Positions 17,129 through 26,204 of a DNA stretch of 53,891 bases are shown here, in pieces. Below the pieces are notes generated by a model. It did not search any database. It saw only the letters and a program-made list of their open reading frames with translations, and was not told where the DNA came from. How positions within the stretch are numbered: position 1 is the stretch's first letter; each line of letters starts with the position of its first letter. The DNA is from an uncultured Bacteriovoracaceae bacterium (GTDB lineage: Bacteria; Bdellovibrionota; Bacteriovoracia; Bacteriovoracales; Bacteriovoracaceae), in the NCBI GenBank assembly GCA_938034385.1, contig CALHLC010000024.1, positions 1-53,891 on the forward strand. Direction: 5' to 3'. The translations under genes and the position numbers were made by a program.

Positions 17129-18244
17129 GACTTGATACTATCCCACTTTAAATAAGCTTCAATGAAACTATCAATCTCGCCATCTAGAACTTTTTCAGCT
17201 GAACCCATTTCCTCATTAGTTCGATGGTCTTTTACCATTTTATAGGGGTGGAGAACATAAGATCTAATCTGAGATCCCCAACCAATTTCTTTCTTTGAAT
17301 CTTCTATTTTTTTTTGTTCAGCTCTTTGTTCCTCAAGTGCTTTTTCATAGAGTCTCGATTTTAAAATCTTCATAGCTGTTGCTTTATTTTGATGTTGAGA
17401 CCTTTCATTTTGACAAGTCACAACTAGTCCACTTTTCATATGAGTTATCCTTACTGCGGAGTCAGTAGTATTCACCGATTGTCCTCCTGCACCTCCGGCC
17501 CTAAAGACATCGATTCTAATATCTGAATCAGGAACATCAATTTCTATATCATCATCAACTTCAGGACTAACAAAGATTGAAGCAAAAGATGTATGCCTTC
17601 TCGCATTTGAGTCAAATGGAGAGATTCTCACCAGTCTATGAATACCTATTTCAGATTTTAAAAATCCGTAAGCAAATGCACCTTCAACAGAAAAGGTTAC
17701 AGATTTAATTCCTGCTGAGTCACCATATTGAAAATCAAAGATCTGAGTTTTAAATTTCTTTTTTTCCGCCCACCTTGTAATCATTCTTTGAAGCATCCCG
17801 GCCCAATCACAAGACTCTGTCCCTCCAGCTCCAGCATTGATAGAAACAATCGCATTATTTGTATCTGCATCTCCTGAAAGATATGCTTTTTGTTCAATTT
17901 CAGAAAACTCTTTTTTAAAACGATCGATTTGTTTACAAGCATCCTTACAAGAATCTAGGTCCCCTTCTTTTCCATATTCAACAAGGATTTCAATTTCATC
18001 ATAAAGTTCTTGAACCGACTTGTAAGAATTCACAACTTCCTGGAGAAGAGATTTTTCTTTTTGGATTTTAGCTGCTCTCTGACTATCGTTCCAAAAATCA
18101 GCACTTTCTTCTAACCGGGCGATCTCTTCTAATCGAGCTTCTTTATTGGTAACATCAAAGTGACCTCCGAATTTCCGTAAGTCCCAAAGACAATTTCTCT
18201 ATATTTTGAATTTTTTCGCTAAATTGGTCTTTGATTTCTTGCAT
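17125..18244 (-). CDS. prfB: Peptide chain release factor 2, with programmed +1 frameshift
   Basis: RF2 releases peptides at UGA and UAA. Translation starts at the ATG at 18244 (MQEIKDQFSEKIQ...), reaches an in-frame TGA at 18157-18155 after 29 codons, and continues in the +1 frame from GAT at 18156 (DVTNKEARLEEIA...), giving 372 residues. The SPF stop-recognition tripeptide (RISPFDSN) and catalytic GGQ (GAGGQSVN) are present. Annotation from the main frame alone would begin at a GTG at 18033 and lose the N-terminal domain. No clear Shine-Dalgarno precedes the ATG. The gene heads the envelope operon, overlapping lolC by 4 bp. Confidence 0.96.
18155..18168 (-). promoter_or_regulatory. RF2 autoregulatory frameshift site
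   Basis: The minus strand reads GGAGG (18168-18164), TCA, then CTT TGA. This is the same layout as the E. coli prfB site: an internal Shine-Dalgarno-like element exactly 3 nt before a CTT slip codon followed by a UGA stop. Low RF2 gives slow termination and a +1 slip, so RF2 controls its own synthesis. Confidence 0.95.
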
Positions 18245-18300
18245 GTAACAAAAGTATCAAAGCTCGTCAGTTATTGTAAAGGAATTACACTATTAAACAA

Positions 18301-21117
18301 TCAAAGCTTCTGACAGTTACAATCCTCAAGGTTTTTCTTTGGGTACTTTTTAAAAGTATACTTAGATGGAACATCACAATCGTTTCTTGGGATTTCGTTT
18401 CCATCTTTAAAGTAATTACTCCAAGTACTACAATTTAACTTTTGAACATAACCCTTAGTTTTAGGTAGTCTGCTTTTACAAGTACTCATCTGAGATACGT
18501 ACTTTCTCGGCTTAAAGTCAGGGTCCTTTAAAAAGCAATGATTTAAACAACTATAGTCATTGAACTTAGCTATATCTCCCTCTCCTGATAATGCAACTAA
18601 TACTGCTGCTAAAGTATCTCTATAAGCTGGCTTTTTAGGAGATTTTGCCATGAGCTTGTAAAAACTCGAAATCGTACCACCTTTAGGAACCTTCTTCTTA
18701 TCAACAATATAGTTAAAAGCTTTTCTTGGAAAATTGAGAAACCTACCACCAGTTGTATTTAAACGAGGGTCAATACTGATCAAAGCATCTTTAAAGTGTT
18801 TAAAGGTAGCATCTGTTTCAGCAATGTTAATAATATTGTCATTATTAAAGTCAAACTTAGCTAAAGTCGACTCAACATTTAAGATTCCTGAGAAAAGTGC
18901 CATAATATCAGATTCAGAAAAAGGCATATTATCATGAGCACAAGTTCTAGTGTACTTTTCAAGAAGCAACATTAGTTCATACTTCTCTCTTTCAGAACTA
19001 TTATCATGAAATTGTTTGAACTTCTCAAAATAATTAAAATATTTTGTATTAATATCATTCCTACCACTTCTAACACTAAAAGCATTCTTGAAAAGAGAGT
19101 AAAAGATACTTCTTACACAAGTTGCATCATACCTCTTCCCTACTCCTCTTATATCAACAGGATATCTCTTATCATTTAGAGTAACATTATCAACAATAGC
19201 ACAGCTCTCTACAGTTCTATTTTTTAAATTATTAGCAACTTTTTTTCTATCTATAGGAGTAAGCATTTTCACTACATTAGATTTAATTTGGATAGAATAA
19301 ACTAAATTAAATATAAATTCAGTGAGTTCTTCTTTTTGTAAGACGGCATCACCATTAGAGCTAAATAAAAATAAATCCGAAATAGATGCAACATTACCTG
19401 CTGCATCTACTTCGCCACCTTTAGCTACAACTCCAAGCTTTTCAACGGGGCCAATAAATTCCTTTAAAAGCATTCCTATTTGAATGGCACTTAATGTCTT
19501 ATTGTAATCTTCTCCTTTGGCACATCTAAAAGACTCTCTAACATAGAAAGTCTCTCCCTTTTTTCCAATATTTTTATGTTTTACTTCTGCACAAGGAAAT
19601 CTTTTTTCATAGTCTGCGATAATTGGAGCTAACAGTTCTTCTAATTGGTACGTTAGAATCAACGATGGCAGATTCCTAACATATTTATTTCCATAACGAG
19701 GTAATACTCCATCCTTACCTGTGAAATATCGATATTTTATTAAAACTCTTTGAAAATTTGTAAACATTCTTCCTCGAGGGTCATCAATTCCATCAGTAGG
19801 CTTTAAAGAATTTGATAATCCAATCTTTTTTCCAGAGTTAATTACTTCTTTATTCACTTCAAATAATTTTGAAAAATCTAACCCGATTTTAGTTAACTTT
19901 TTACTCCAAGATAAAATCTTATTCATGTCAGAGTAAGTGATTTCTTTATTTCTATTTCCTAAATATAGGTCCTTAATCTTAAGTATTTCCCACTCGTAAT
20001 TTCTTAACTTAAATGGCTTAAAATCAATACCTAATAATCTCTCTCCCCACTCATCCAAGAACTCATACATCTCATTAAGTGAAAAGTATGATGAAAGGTC
20101 ACTTCCTTTATAAAGTAGTTTCGTTTCAAGGTTTCTTAAATGTTTTTTTAACTCAGTATATTTAAATTCAATAGCATTGGACCCTGTTTCAAAGTCTTTA
20201 TATCTATAAATATCATAAAACATTTCAAGACCAGGGATTAACTTCTTAATAGTAAGTGTTTTAAGCTCGTTTCTTGTAATGTTTTTAGGAGATCCTCCTA
20301 GGAACATTCTTTTTACAAAATCAAATTTCAACATGCTATTAACAGTATCAATTCTATCTATAGTCAAAAATTGAGTAAGTACTTTCTTTAAAGAGATCTG
20401 ATTATTATTAGGTGGTAAATCATCAGGGATTTTCCTTCCTAACTTATCTCGTCCTTGTCTAGAAAGGACTGCTTTTACTGATATATCGTCTCCTGTTCCA
20501 TTTCTGGCTTCAGTGGCAATGTTCATCGCAGACTTAATAATTTTTTCTTTAACGAAGCTGTGTTTAGCAACAGTCCAAGGCAAGTCGCTATCATCTAAAA
20601 CTCTTAAGTGACGTCCCATACTCACAATCTCTTTATTAAACATAATAAGGAAATCTCTTAGAAACTTAAGATCATGCTTATACAAAACATCTATCTCAGA
20701 ATTCCCAACTCCAAAATTCACAAGTTCAAAGTAAAATGAAAATTCAGGTAAAAGATATGAAAATTCCGGTCTCTTATTATCTATATACTGTTTTAGCTTA
20801 CTGAAGCGAATATTATAATTAGGGTTATTGCTATCTACTGCTTTGCTCTCTTCAATCAGTTCAGGGTAAGCAGCTTCGACACTCTCCATATAAAGACTCA
20901 ACTGATTATAAAGACAATTGATTTGATTAGAGATATTTTTTTCCAAAATATATAAAAACTCTTCGGGATCTAATTCGCAATTTGCAAACTCTAAGTTTTG
21001 ATCTTTAAAGATTGGAGGTGTTCCTTTACCTTCATTAATATTTCCAAATAATCCATTATCCCCACAAGAGATAATTAAAAAAGTAAGAAATAAAATCACT
21101 ATTTTTTTAAAAAACAT
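18301..21117 (-). CDS. Large lipoprotein with two EF-hand-like loops, unknown function
   Basis: The N-terminus is a lipoprotein signal (MFFKKIVILFLTFLIISC), so the 938-residue protein is probably membrane-anchored in the envelope. Two stretches fit 12-residue EF-hand calcium loops: SSNGDAVLQKEE (586-597) and DFNNDNIINIAE (756-767), the second with Asp, Asn, Asp and Glu at positions 1, 3, 5 and 12. The rest is mainly helical and polar. The C-terminal 120 residues hold about ten cysteines (for example DCDVP and NCQKL), suggesting disulfides outside the cytoplasm. It overlaps the upstream barrel-like gene by 11 bp. I do not recognise the family; a calcium-stabilised surface lipoprotein is inference. 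Confidence 0.75.
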   Translation of the reverse strand: MFFKKIVILFLTFLIISCGDNGLFGNINEGKGTPPIFKDQNLEFANCELDPEEFLYILEKNISNQINCLYNQLSLYMESVEAAYPELIEESKAVDSNNPNYNIRFSKLKQYIDNKRPEFSYLLPEFSFYFELVNFGVGNSEIDVLYKHDLKFLRDFLIMFNKEIVSMGRHLRVLDDSDLPWTVAKHSFVKEKIIKSAMNIATEARNGTGDDISVKAVLSRQGRDKLGRKIPDDLPPNNNQISLKKVLTQFLTIDRIDTVNSMLKFDFVKRMFLGGSPKNITRNELKTLTIKKLIPGLEMFYDIYRYKDFETGSNAIEFKYTELKKHLRNLETKLLYKGSDLSSYFSLNEMYEFLDEWGERLLGIDFKPFKLRNYEWEILKIKDLYLGNRNKEITYSDMNKILSWSKKLTKIGLDFSKLFEVNKEVINSGKKIGLSNSLKPTDGIDDPRGRMFTNFQRVLIKYRYFTGKDGVLPRYGNKYVRNLPSLILTYQLEELLAPIIADYEKRFPCAEVKHKNIGKKGETFYVRESFRCAKGEDYNKTLSAIQIGMLLKEFIGPVEKLGVVAKGGEVDAAGNVASISDLFLFSSNGDAVLQKEELTEFIFNLVYSIQIKSNVVKMLTPIDRKKVANNLKNRTVESCAIVDNVTLNDKRYPVDIRGVGKRYDATCVRSIFYSLFKNAFSVRSGRNDINTKYFNYFEKFKQFHDNSSEREKYELMLLLEKYTRTCAHDNMPFSESDIMALFSGILNVESTLAKFDFNNDNIINIAETDATFKHFKDALISIDPRLNTTGGRFLNFPRKAFNYIVDKKKVPKGGTISSFYKLMAKSPKKPAYRDTLAAVLVALSGEGDIAKFNDYSCLNHCFLKDPDFKPRKYVSQMSTCKSRLPKTKGYVQKLNCSTWSNYFKDGNEIPRNDCDVPSKYTFKKYPKKNLEDCNCQKL

Positions 21118-22432
21118 ATTTTAACTCCGTGAAATATGAGTCGTTTTCTCTAAAACTAACCCAATAACCTTCTCCTGCTTGAGGAGATCCTATAATGTCA
21201 GCACCAACATTTAATCTAAAATGTTGTAGTGGTTGCCAACCAACAGACAAGCTATAAAGCCTATCAAATGTCAGTGTATCGTATTTTAAATCAAAGTTTA
21301 TAAAGTATTTTCTATCTAAATTATAATCAAGAGCAACATTTAACGCTTGAGACCACTTAGGAATTGAATCTAATTGACTCGTTCGAACAAACTCACTTAT
21401 TCGAGCAAGATAACCTGCACTTGTTTTTAAGTTTTCAGTTTCAAAAACGACTCCTGCACCAAGGTAGTCCTCTCTAAATTTTTCAACTGTAATACCAATT
21501 CCAAAATTATTATTCAGAATAACAAGATCATCTGCCTTATCCCCTGGAATGCTCGCCAAGTAACTTGTATAAAGTTTCCAATTACTTCCAATAGCCGCTG
21601 TGATTTGGCCACCAAACAAAGTGTGATGAAAAAGTTTAGTTTCAACATTTGCTGTAATATCAGATTGAGCATTATTAATATCTGCTTTTGCTGTATTAGA
21701 TAATTGATTTTCCGGCTTCCTTAAAACAAAAGCACTAATATGAATGCTATCCATAGGGCTCACTCTTAGATTCAGTCCATAACTAGGTTGTAAAAGAACT
21801 TCTAAAATATCAGGGTAAGTAACATTATAATTTACTTTATGGGGCACTCCTCCTAAATCAACTGAAGTCACAGGTTTTTGAGACCAAGGACTTTTGGGAG
21901 TCAAGGTTCCTGAGTTTCTATCAATTCCTAATGGCGGATTTAATTGTGGTACATAAATGAATGATCCAAATAACTGTGCATCAAAAAATTGAGAAAAACG
22001 ATAACCATACTTAATACCCGTTAATCCTTCTTGCCCAGGCCTAAAAAAGTCAAAGTTTTCTAAATTGTTTACTTTTCCAAGTCCCCAAATTTTATCAATT
22101 TCAACCCAATCTACTAATAAGCGCCCATAACTTAATTCTTGGTTTTTCCATAAATGTGTTAATTGGGCTTCCTTAACAGAGAACATAAAGTGAGAGGCAT
22201 CATTAAATCTAATTGAAAAATCGACTTTTCCCTCTTTATCAATAAAAGGTTTTTTATAATGATATTTTAAATCAAAATCGAACCAATAGTTATTACCTTC
22301 AACATCATTGATTTTTGAATATAGATCATTATGACGGGCACTAAAGCCTCCATATAGATTCTTTACAACTCCATAGCTGTTTAAAGCTAAGAAACTAAAC
22401 AAGAAGAATGTTTTCAAAACAGGTCTATTCAT
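21107..22432 (-). CDS. Predicted outer-membrane beta-barrel protein
   Basis: A Sec signal peptide (MNRPVLKTFFLFSFLALNSYG) is followed by some 420 residues of alternating hydrophobic/polar strands rich in Tyr, Phe, Asn and Asp, ending in an aromatic strand (YFTELKYVF). This fits an outer-membrane barrel inserted by BamA. No family was recognised. The 3' end overlaps the start of the EF-hand lipoprotein by 11 bp, so the two are probably made together and may form a surface complex; that link is inference. Confidence 0.7.
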   Translation of the reverse strand: MNRPVLKTFFLFSFLALNSYGVVKNLYGGFSARHNDLYSKINDVEGNNYWFDFDLKYHYKKPFIDKEGKVDFSIRFNDASHFMFSVKEAQLTHLWKNQELSYGRLLVDWVEIDKIWGLGKVNNLENFDFFRPGQEGLTGIKYGYRFSQFFDAQLFGSFIYVPQLNPPLGIDRNSGTLTPKSPWSQKPVTSVDLGGVPHKVNYNVTYPDILEVLLQPSYGLNLRVSPMDSIHISAFVLRKPENQLSNTAKADINNAQSDITANVETKLFHHTLFGGQITAAIGSNWKLYTSYLASIPGDKADDLVILNNNFGIGITVEKFREDYLGAGVVFETENLKTSAGYLARISEFVRTSQLDSIPKWSQALNVALDYNLDRKYFINFDLKYDTLTFDRLYSLSVGWQPLQHFRLNVGADIIGSPQAGEGYWVSFRENDSYFTELKYVF

Positions 22433-22483
22433 AATATTTTTCGCTACTTATATCGTATCACTTTAAAAAGAGAGCGTTATTTT

Positions 22484-22520
22484 GACTATAGAAATATTTC
22501 ACTATGTATAAAGTATAGTC
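22484..22520. promoter_or_regulatory. Inverted repeat upstream of the barrel gene
   Basis: GACTATA (22484-22490) and TATAGTC (22514-22520) are perfect 7-bp arms 23 bp apart, between ybeY and the barrel gene. The right-hand side contains TATAC/TATAG elements that could be a promoter for the barrel gene on the minus strand. It lacks a T-run and does not look like a terminator. A regulator-binding site is possible. Confidence 0.3.
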
Positions 22521-22539
22521 AGCAAAGACCTTAACAATT

Positions 22540-23019
22540 TCAGCTACTTAAATGAGTACTTACGACACTAAGAAGCATTTGTTCACAGTTTTTCATTAAA
22601 ATCTCTTCATTCTCAGAGATTTCATGATCAAAGCCCAAAAGGTGTAAAAGACCGTGAATATACAGATGAATGAATTCATCAAAGATAGATATATTAAACT
22701 CGTTAGCTTGACTCTTAACTTTATCCCAGCTGATTAAAATATCACCCAGTTCAACTAATGGTAAAAGTTCGATTTCACTTTGATCAGACCTTAGATTTTC
22801 AAAAATAGGAAAACTCAAAACGTCAGTATCTTTATCAATATTACGATGCTCTTTGTTTAAGCTTTGCATAGATTTCGAATCTATAATCTCAAGAGTTAAT
22901 GAGTAGTTTTGATCTCCAACAAATTCTTGAACAGCACGACTAGTTACGAGACTCAGGATTTCTTGCAAATTATCAAAATCAGCTAAATGCTTATCAATGT
23001 CATTAATTTCAATTTTCAT
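22540..23019 (-). CDS. ybeY: Endoribonuclease YbeY
   Basis: YbeY is a zinc-dependent single-strand endoribonuclease for 16S rRNA 3' maturation and ribosome quality control. The C-terminal metal motif HGLLHLLGFDH supplies His122, His126 and His132, and DTDVLSFP is the second family signature. The length of 159 residues is normal. It is divergent from mazG across only 45 bp. Confidence 0.95.
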   Translation of the reverse strand: MKIEINDIDKHLADFDNLQEILSLVTSRAVQEFVGDQNYSLTLEIIDSKSMQSLNKEHRNIDKDTDVLSFPIFENLRSDQSEIELLPLVELGDILISWDKVKSQANEFNISIFDEFIHLYIHGLLHLLGFDHEISENEEILMKNCEQMLLSVVSTHLSS

Positions 23020-23064
23020 TTCTCAATATTATTCATAATATGATTAAAAGGATTAGACAAAGTT

Positions 23065-23832
23065 ATGGGTCATTATTTCGATGAATTAGTTCAAACAATC
23101 AAGGCCTTACGAGATCCTGAGACAGGTTGTCCCTGGGACTTGAGCCAGGATCATCATAGTTTAACTCCTTATTTACTAGAAGAGTGTTATGAATTATTCA
23201 ATTCGCTATTAAAAGATGACTTTGATGAAACAAAAGAAGAGCTTGGAGATGTTCTATTACAGGTTTTACTACATTCTCAATTAGCTAATGAAAAAAATAG
23301 ATTCTCTATAGAAGATGTTTGTAAAAACTTAAATCTGAAAATGATTCGACGACATCCTCATGTATTCAATGGCGACAACAAGGTATCAATTGAACAGCTC
23401 CATATCAACTGGGAAAAAATAAAAAAACAAGAAGGTAAGCAAGATAACTCTCTTTTGAAAAAAAAGTATCTTAATAATCCATCTCTTGTTGCAGCTTATA
23501 AGATTGGAAAGAAAACACATGAATTAAAGTTTGATTGGGATAATGCTCAAGAGGTTATAAAACAACTTGAGTCGGAGATAGAAGAGTTAAAACATGCCAT
23601 TGAAAATAATCCAAAAGAAGTAGAAGAAGAAATGGGAGATGTTTTATTCAGTGCTGCTCAAGTATCAAGGCATTTAGGGTTCCACCCTGAGGAAAACTTG
23701 AATAAAGCAAACCATAAATTCCATAGACGCTTTACTAGGATGGGTGAAATAAGTGACAAAGACTTTTTAGATCTAAGTATGTCTGAAAAAGAAAAACTTT
23801 GGAGTGCAGTTAAAGATGAAGAAAGAAAATAG
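23065..23832 (+). CDS. mazG: Nucleoside triphosphate pyrophosphohydrolase MazG
   Basis: MazG hydrolyses NTPs to NMP and pyrophosphate, limiting damaged nucleotides and (p)ppGpp-linked stress. The 255-residue protein has two MazG halves: the first with LRDPETGCPWD and EECYEL...EELGDVLLQV, the second with EIEELKHAI...EEMGDVLFSA, whose Glu/Asp clusters bind magnesium. AAAGGA lies about 11 bases before the ATG. coaE starts within its last 17 bases, so the two are coupled. Confidence 0.95.
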   Translation: MGHYFDELVQTIKALRDPETGCPWDLSQDHHSLTPYLLEECYELFNSLLKDDFDETKEELGDVLLQVLLHSQLANEKNRFSIEDVCKNLNLKMIRRHPHVFNGDNKVSIEQLHINWEKIKKQEGKQDNSLLKKKYLNNPSLVAAYKIGKKTHELKFDWDNAQEVIKQLESEIEELKHAIENNPKEVEEEMGDVLFSAAQVSRHLGFHPEENLNKANHKFHRRFTRMGEISDKDFLDLSMSEKEKLWSAVKDEERK

Positions 23833-24433
23833 ATTATATAATTGTTCTCAACCGATAATAGGTATTACAGGTGGTATTGGGACAGGAAAAAGTAGTGTCG
23901 CAAAGATATTTAAGGCCAAAGGCCAACTGATTATCGATGCAGACTCTATTGTTAAAAGAATTTATCAAAAACAATCAACAATAACTTGGTTATTAGATCA
24001 TCTCCCTGAGGTGATAACCAAAGAAAATACAATCGATTTCAAGAAATTTAGAAAAATATTTTTTTCTGAGACTAAAACAAAAGAGCTTATTGAATCGTTT
24101 ATTTATCCTCAAATGAGCTCTATCTTTTTAAGCGACATTAAAGATTCACCGACTATAATTTTCTATGATGTCCCTCTCTTATTTGAAAAGAAGTTAAATC
24201 TTAAAATAGATAAATCAATAGTGGTAAGTTGTAGCGATGAAATTCAAATTCAAAGAGTTTGCAAAAGAGATAATATTTCTCGCGAACTCGCTATCAATAT
24301 TATCTCTCAACAAATGCCACTACAAGAAAAGATTAACATGTGTGATTATCATATTGATAACTCCGCTACTCTTGAAGATTTAGAAAACAATAGTTTGGAA
24401 ATTTTAGAGAAAATAAAAAAGGACATTATATGA
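23816..24433 (+). CDS. coaE: Dephospho-CoA kinase CoaE
   Basis: CoaE phosphorylates dephospho-CoA in the last step of CoA synthesis. The P-loop GITGGIGTGKSSV sits near the N-terminus and is followed by IIDADSI, the conserved CoaE segment, and DVPLLFEKK. The frame opens at a GTG (23804) that overlaps a GGAG element; the ATG at 23816 is the better start, with that GGAG upstream. It overlaps mazG by 17 bp and the aldehyde dehydrogenase by 4 bp (ATGA). Confidence 0.93.
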   Translation: MKKENRLYNCSQPIIGITGGIGTGKSSVAKIFKAKGQLIIDADSIVKRIYQKQSTITWLLDHLPEVITKENTIDFKKFRKIFFSETKTKELIESFIYPQMSSIFLSDIKDSPTIIFYDVPLLFEKKLNLKIDKSIVVSCSDEIQIQRVCKRDNISRELAINIISQQMPLQEKINMCDYHIDNSATLEDLENNSLEILEKIKKDII

Positions 24434-25926
24434 AGCTCCAAGGAAATTACTTTAAAGGACAATTTCATCCTATCAAGACAGATGCTCATTTTACTAAATA
24501 CTGCCCAGCCGATCTATCCTCAAACTTATGGAATACTGGGATCGCCCCAGAACACACAAGTGAGATTGTTGAATCTGCTATCAATGGTTTTTCTCATATG
24601 CGAAAACTAAGCATTGAAAAAAGAATTGAGCTCTTACAACGATACAAGGAAGAGGTTTTAAAGAGAGTCGATGAGATAGCTATAGCAATTGCTTTGGAAG
24701 TAGGGAAACCTTTATGGGAAGCAAAAACAGAAGCTAAGGCCGTTGCTGCAAAAGTAGATGTAACTATTAAAGATTCACTACCTAGGATTAAAGATAAAAC
24801 AATTGAAAATATTATCGCAGGCCTCAATGGACATGAGATTCACAAGCCACTAGGTCCTTGTTTTGTTATCGGTCCTTTCAATTTCCCATGCCATCTTGCT
24901 AATGGGCAGATCTTAAGTTTATTACTTGCAGGTAATAGTATTGTTTTCAAACCTTCTGAGAAAACAATTTACTCTGCTCAAATATTAATTGAGTGTTTTC
25001 ACAGTGCTGGCTTTCCTAAAGGATCTGTGAACTTTGTTGTAGGTGGACCAAATATCGCCTCAGAGATTACTAAACACAAATCTATAAAAGGAGTTTTCTT
25101 CACTGGATCTAAAAATGTTGGTCTTAAAATTTTAGAAAACACTTATACTGATTTATCTAAACTAGTGGCACTAGAGCTTGGAGGAAAAAACAGTAGTATT
25201 ATTCATGAAGATGCAGATATAGACCATACATTGGTTCAAGTTCTAACAGCTGCCTATTTAACGACAGGACAAAGGTGTACTTCAACAGGAAATGTCATTG
25301 TTCATAATAAAATCTTAAATGAATTTAAAGATAAGTTTAAGTCTTTGATCCAAAGAATCCATGTTGATCATCCTAGTGAATTTTACAGCACTCCTTTTAT
25401 GAGTACTCTGATTGATGAGCAAGCCGTAGCAACTTTCAATACATACGTTGATAAAGTACAAAGCTCTGGAGCAGAAACAATTCTTGAGCATGGACCTGTG
25501 GATACTAACTTTAAAGGTCATTACTTAATGCCTTCTCTACATTTTCTAGAAAAATTCAACGCTTCAAGTCATAGTTTTGTTGGTGAAGAAGTTTTTGGGC
25601 CGCACTGTACCATTATTGGTTACGATGATTTAGACGAAGCGATAGAAATAGCCAACTTTACTGAGTTTGGATTGGCCGGATCTGTTTTCACTCAAAGCCC
25701 TGAGATATACAACAAGTGTTTAGACGAAGTGCAAAGCGGTATCTTCAACTTAAATAGATCAACAGTAGGGGCCAGTTCAAGACTTCCTTTTGGTGGAATT
25801 AAGAGTTCTGGTAACTACCACCCTGCAGCAGTCAGTACTATCGATGCTTGTGTGTATAAAGTTGCAAGTCTTGAAACTTTTGAAAACACTTCAAAACTTA
25901 CAGATCTTACAGGGTTAAAGACATAA
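24430..25926 (+). CDS. Aldehyde dehydrogenase, AstD-like
   Basis: This is an NAD(P)-dependent aldehyde dehydrogenase of 498 residues. Visible signatures are VIGPFNFPCHLANGQ and VFKPSEKT (cofactor and substrate region), FFTGSKNVG, the catalytic Glu in LELGGKN and the catalytic Cys in TGQRCTSTG. The PFNFPxHLxNGxI pattern resembles succinylglutamate semialdehyde dehydrogenase (AstD), which oxidises N-succinylglutamate semialdehyde in arginine breakdown. No other ast genes are adjacent, so the substrate is open. It overlaps coaE by 4 bp. Confidence 0.88.
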   Translation: MKLQGNYFKGQFHPIKTDAHFTKYCPADLSSNLWNTGIAPEHTSEIVESAINGFSHMRKLSIEKRIELLQRYKEEVLKRVDEIAIAIALEVGKPLWEAKTEAKAVAAKVDVTIKDSLPRIKDKTIENIIAGLNGHEIHKPLGPCFVIGPFNFPCHLANGQILSLLLAGNSIVFKPSEKTIYSAQILIECFHSAGFPKGSVNFVVGGPNIASEITKHKSIKGVFFTGSKNVGLKILENTYTDLSKLVALELGGKNSSIIHEDADIDHTLVQVLTAAYLTTGQRCTSTGNVIVHNKILNEFKDKFKSLIQRIHVDHPSEFYSTPFMSTLIDEQAVATFNTYVDKVQSSGAETILEHGPVDTNFKGHYLMPSLHFLEKFNASSHSFVGEEVFGPHCTIIGYDDLDEAIEIANFTEFGLAGSVFTQSPEIYNKCLDEVQSGIFNLNRSTVGASSRLPFGGIKSSGNYHPAAVSTIDACVYKVASLETFENTSKLTDLTGLKT

Positions 25927-26006
25927 AGTTTTTAAAAATATTGATTGCGTTCGATTTTTTAATATGTTTTAAGAGACTACTTTAAAAAATCAAAAGGTTG
26001 AATCGA

Positions 26007-26204
26007 GTGATAGAAGAACTTGAAAATACATTAAATAACAGCAAAGAGATCTCTCTAGATCTTTTAGAAACTTATACAGGTATTAAGTCTGATAAAATAA
26101 AAGACGCTCTTAACCTGGATATATCAACTCAAAGTATTAGTGCAGACGAATTCAGAAAACAAGCTTCTAACTTTGTTAAAATGGTCTTTGAAAAAAATCA
26201 ATAA
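26007..26204 (+). CDS. Small hypothetical protein coupled to ABC ATPase
   Basis: This is an acidic, largely helical protein of about 65 residues with no signal peptide, transmembrane segment or recognised domain. A TTG at 25998 is possible, but AAAAGG at 25992-25997 abuts it and lies 9 bases before the GTG at 26007, so the GTG is chosen. Its stop overlaps the ATG of the ABC ATPase by one base (TAATG), implying translational coupling and perhaps a shared function. No function can be assigned. Confidence 0.6.
   Translation: MIEELENTLNNSKEISLDLLETYTGIKSDKIKDALNLDISTQSISADEFRKQASNFVKMVFEKNQ

Noticed and set aside
18034..18244. prfB as a pseudogene broken by a stop and frameshift
   Set aside because: The stop is a TGA after CTT with a Shine-Dalgarno-like element 3 nt upstream, the known RF2 autoregulatory recoding site, and both frames encode RF2 sequence.
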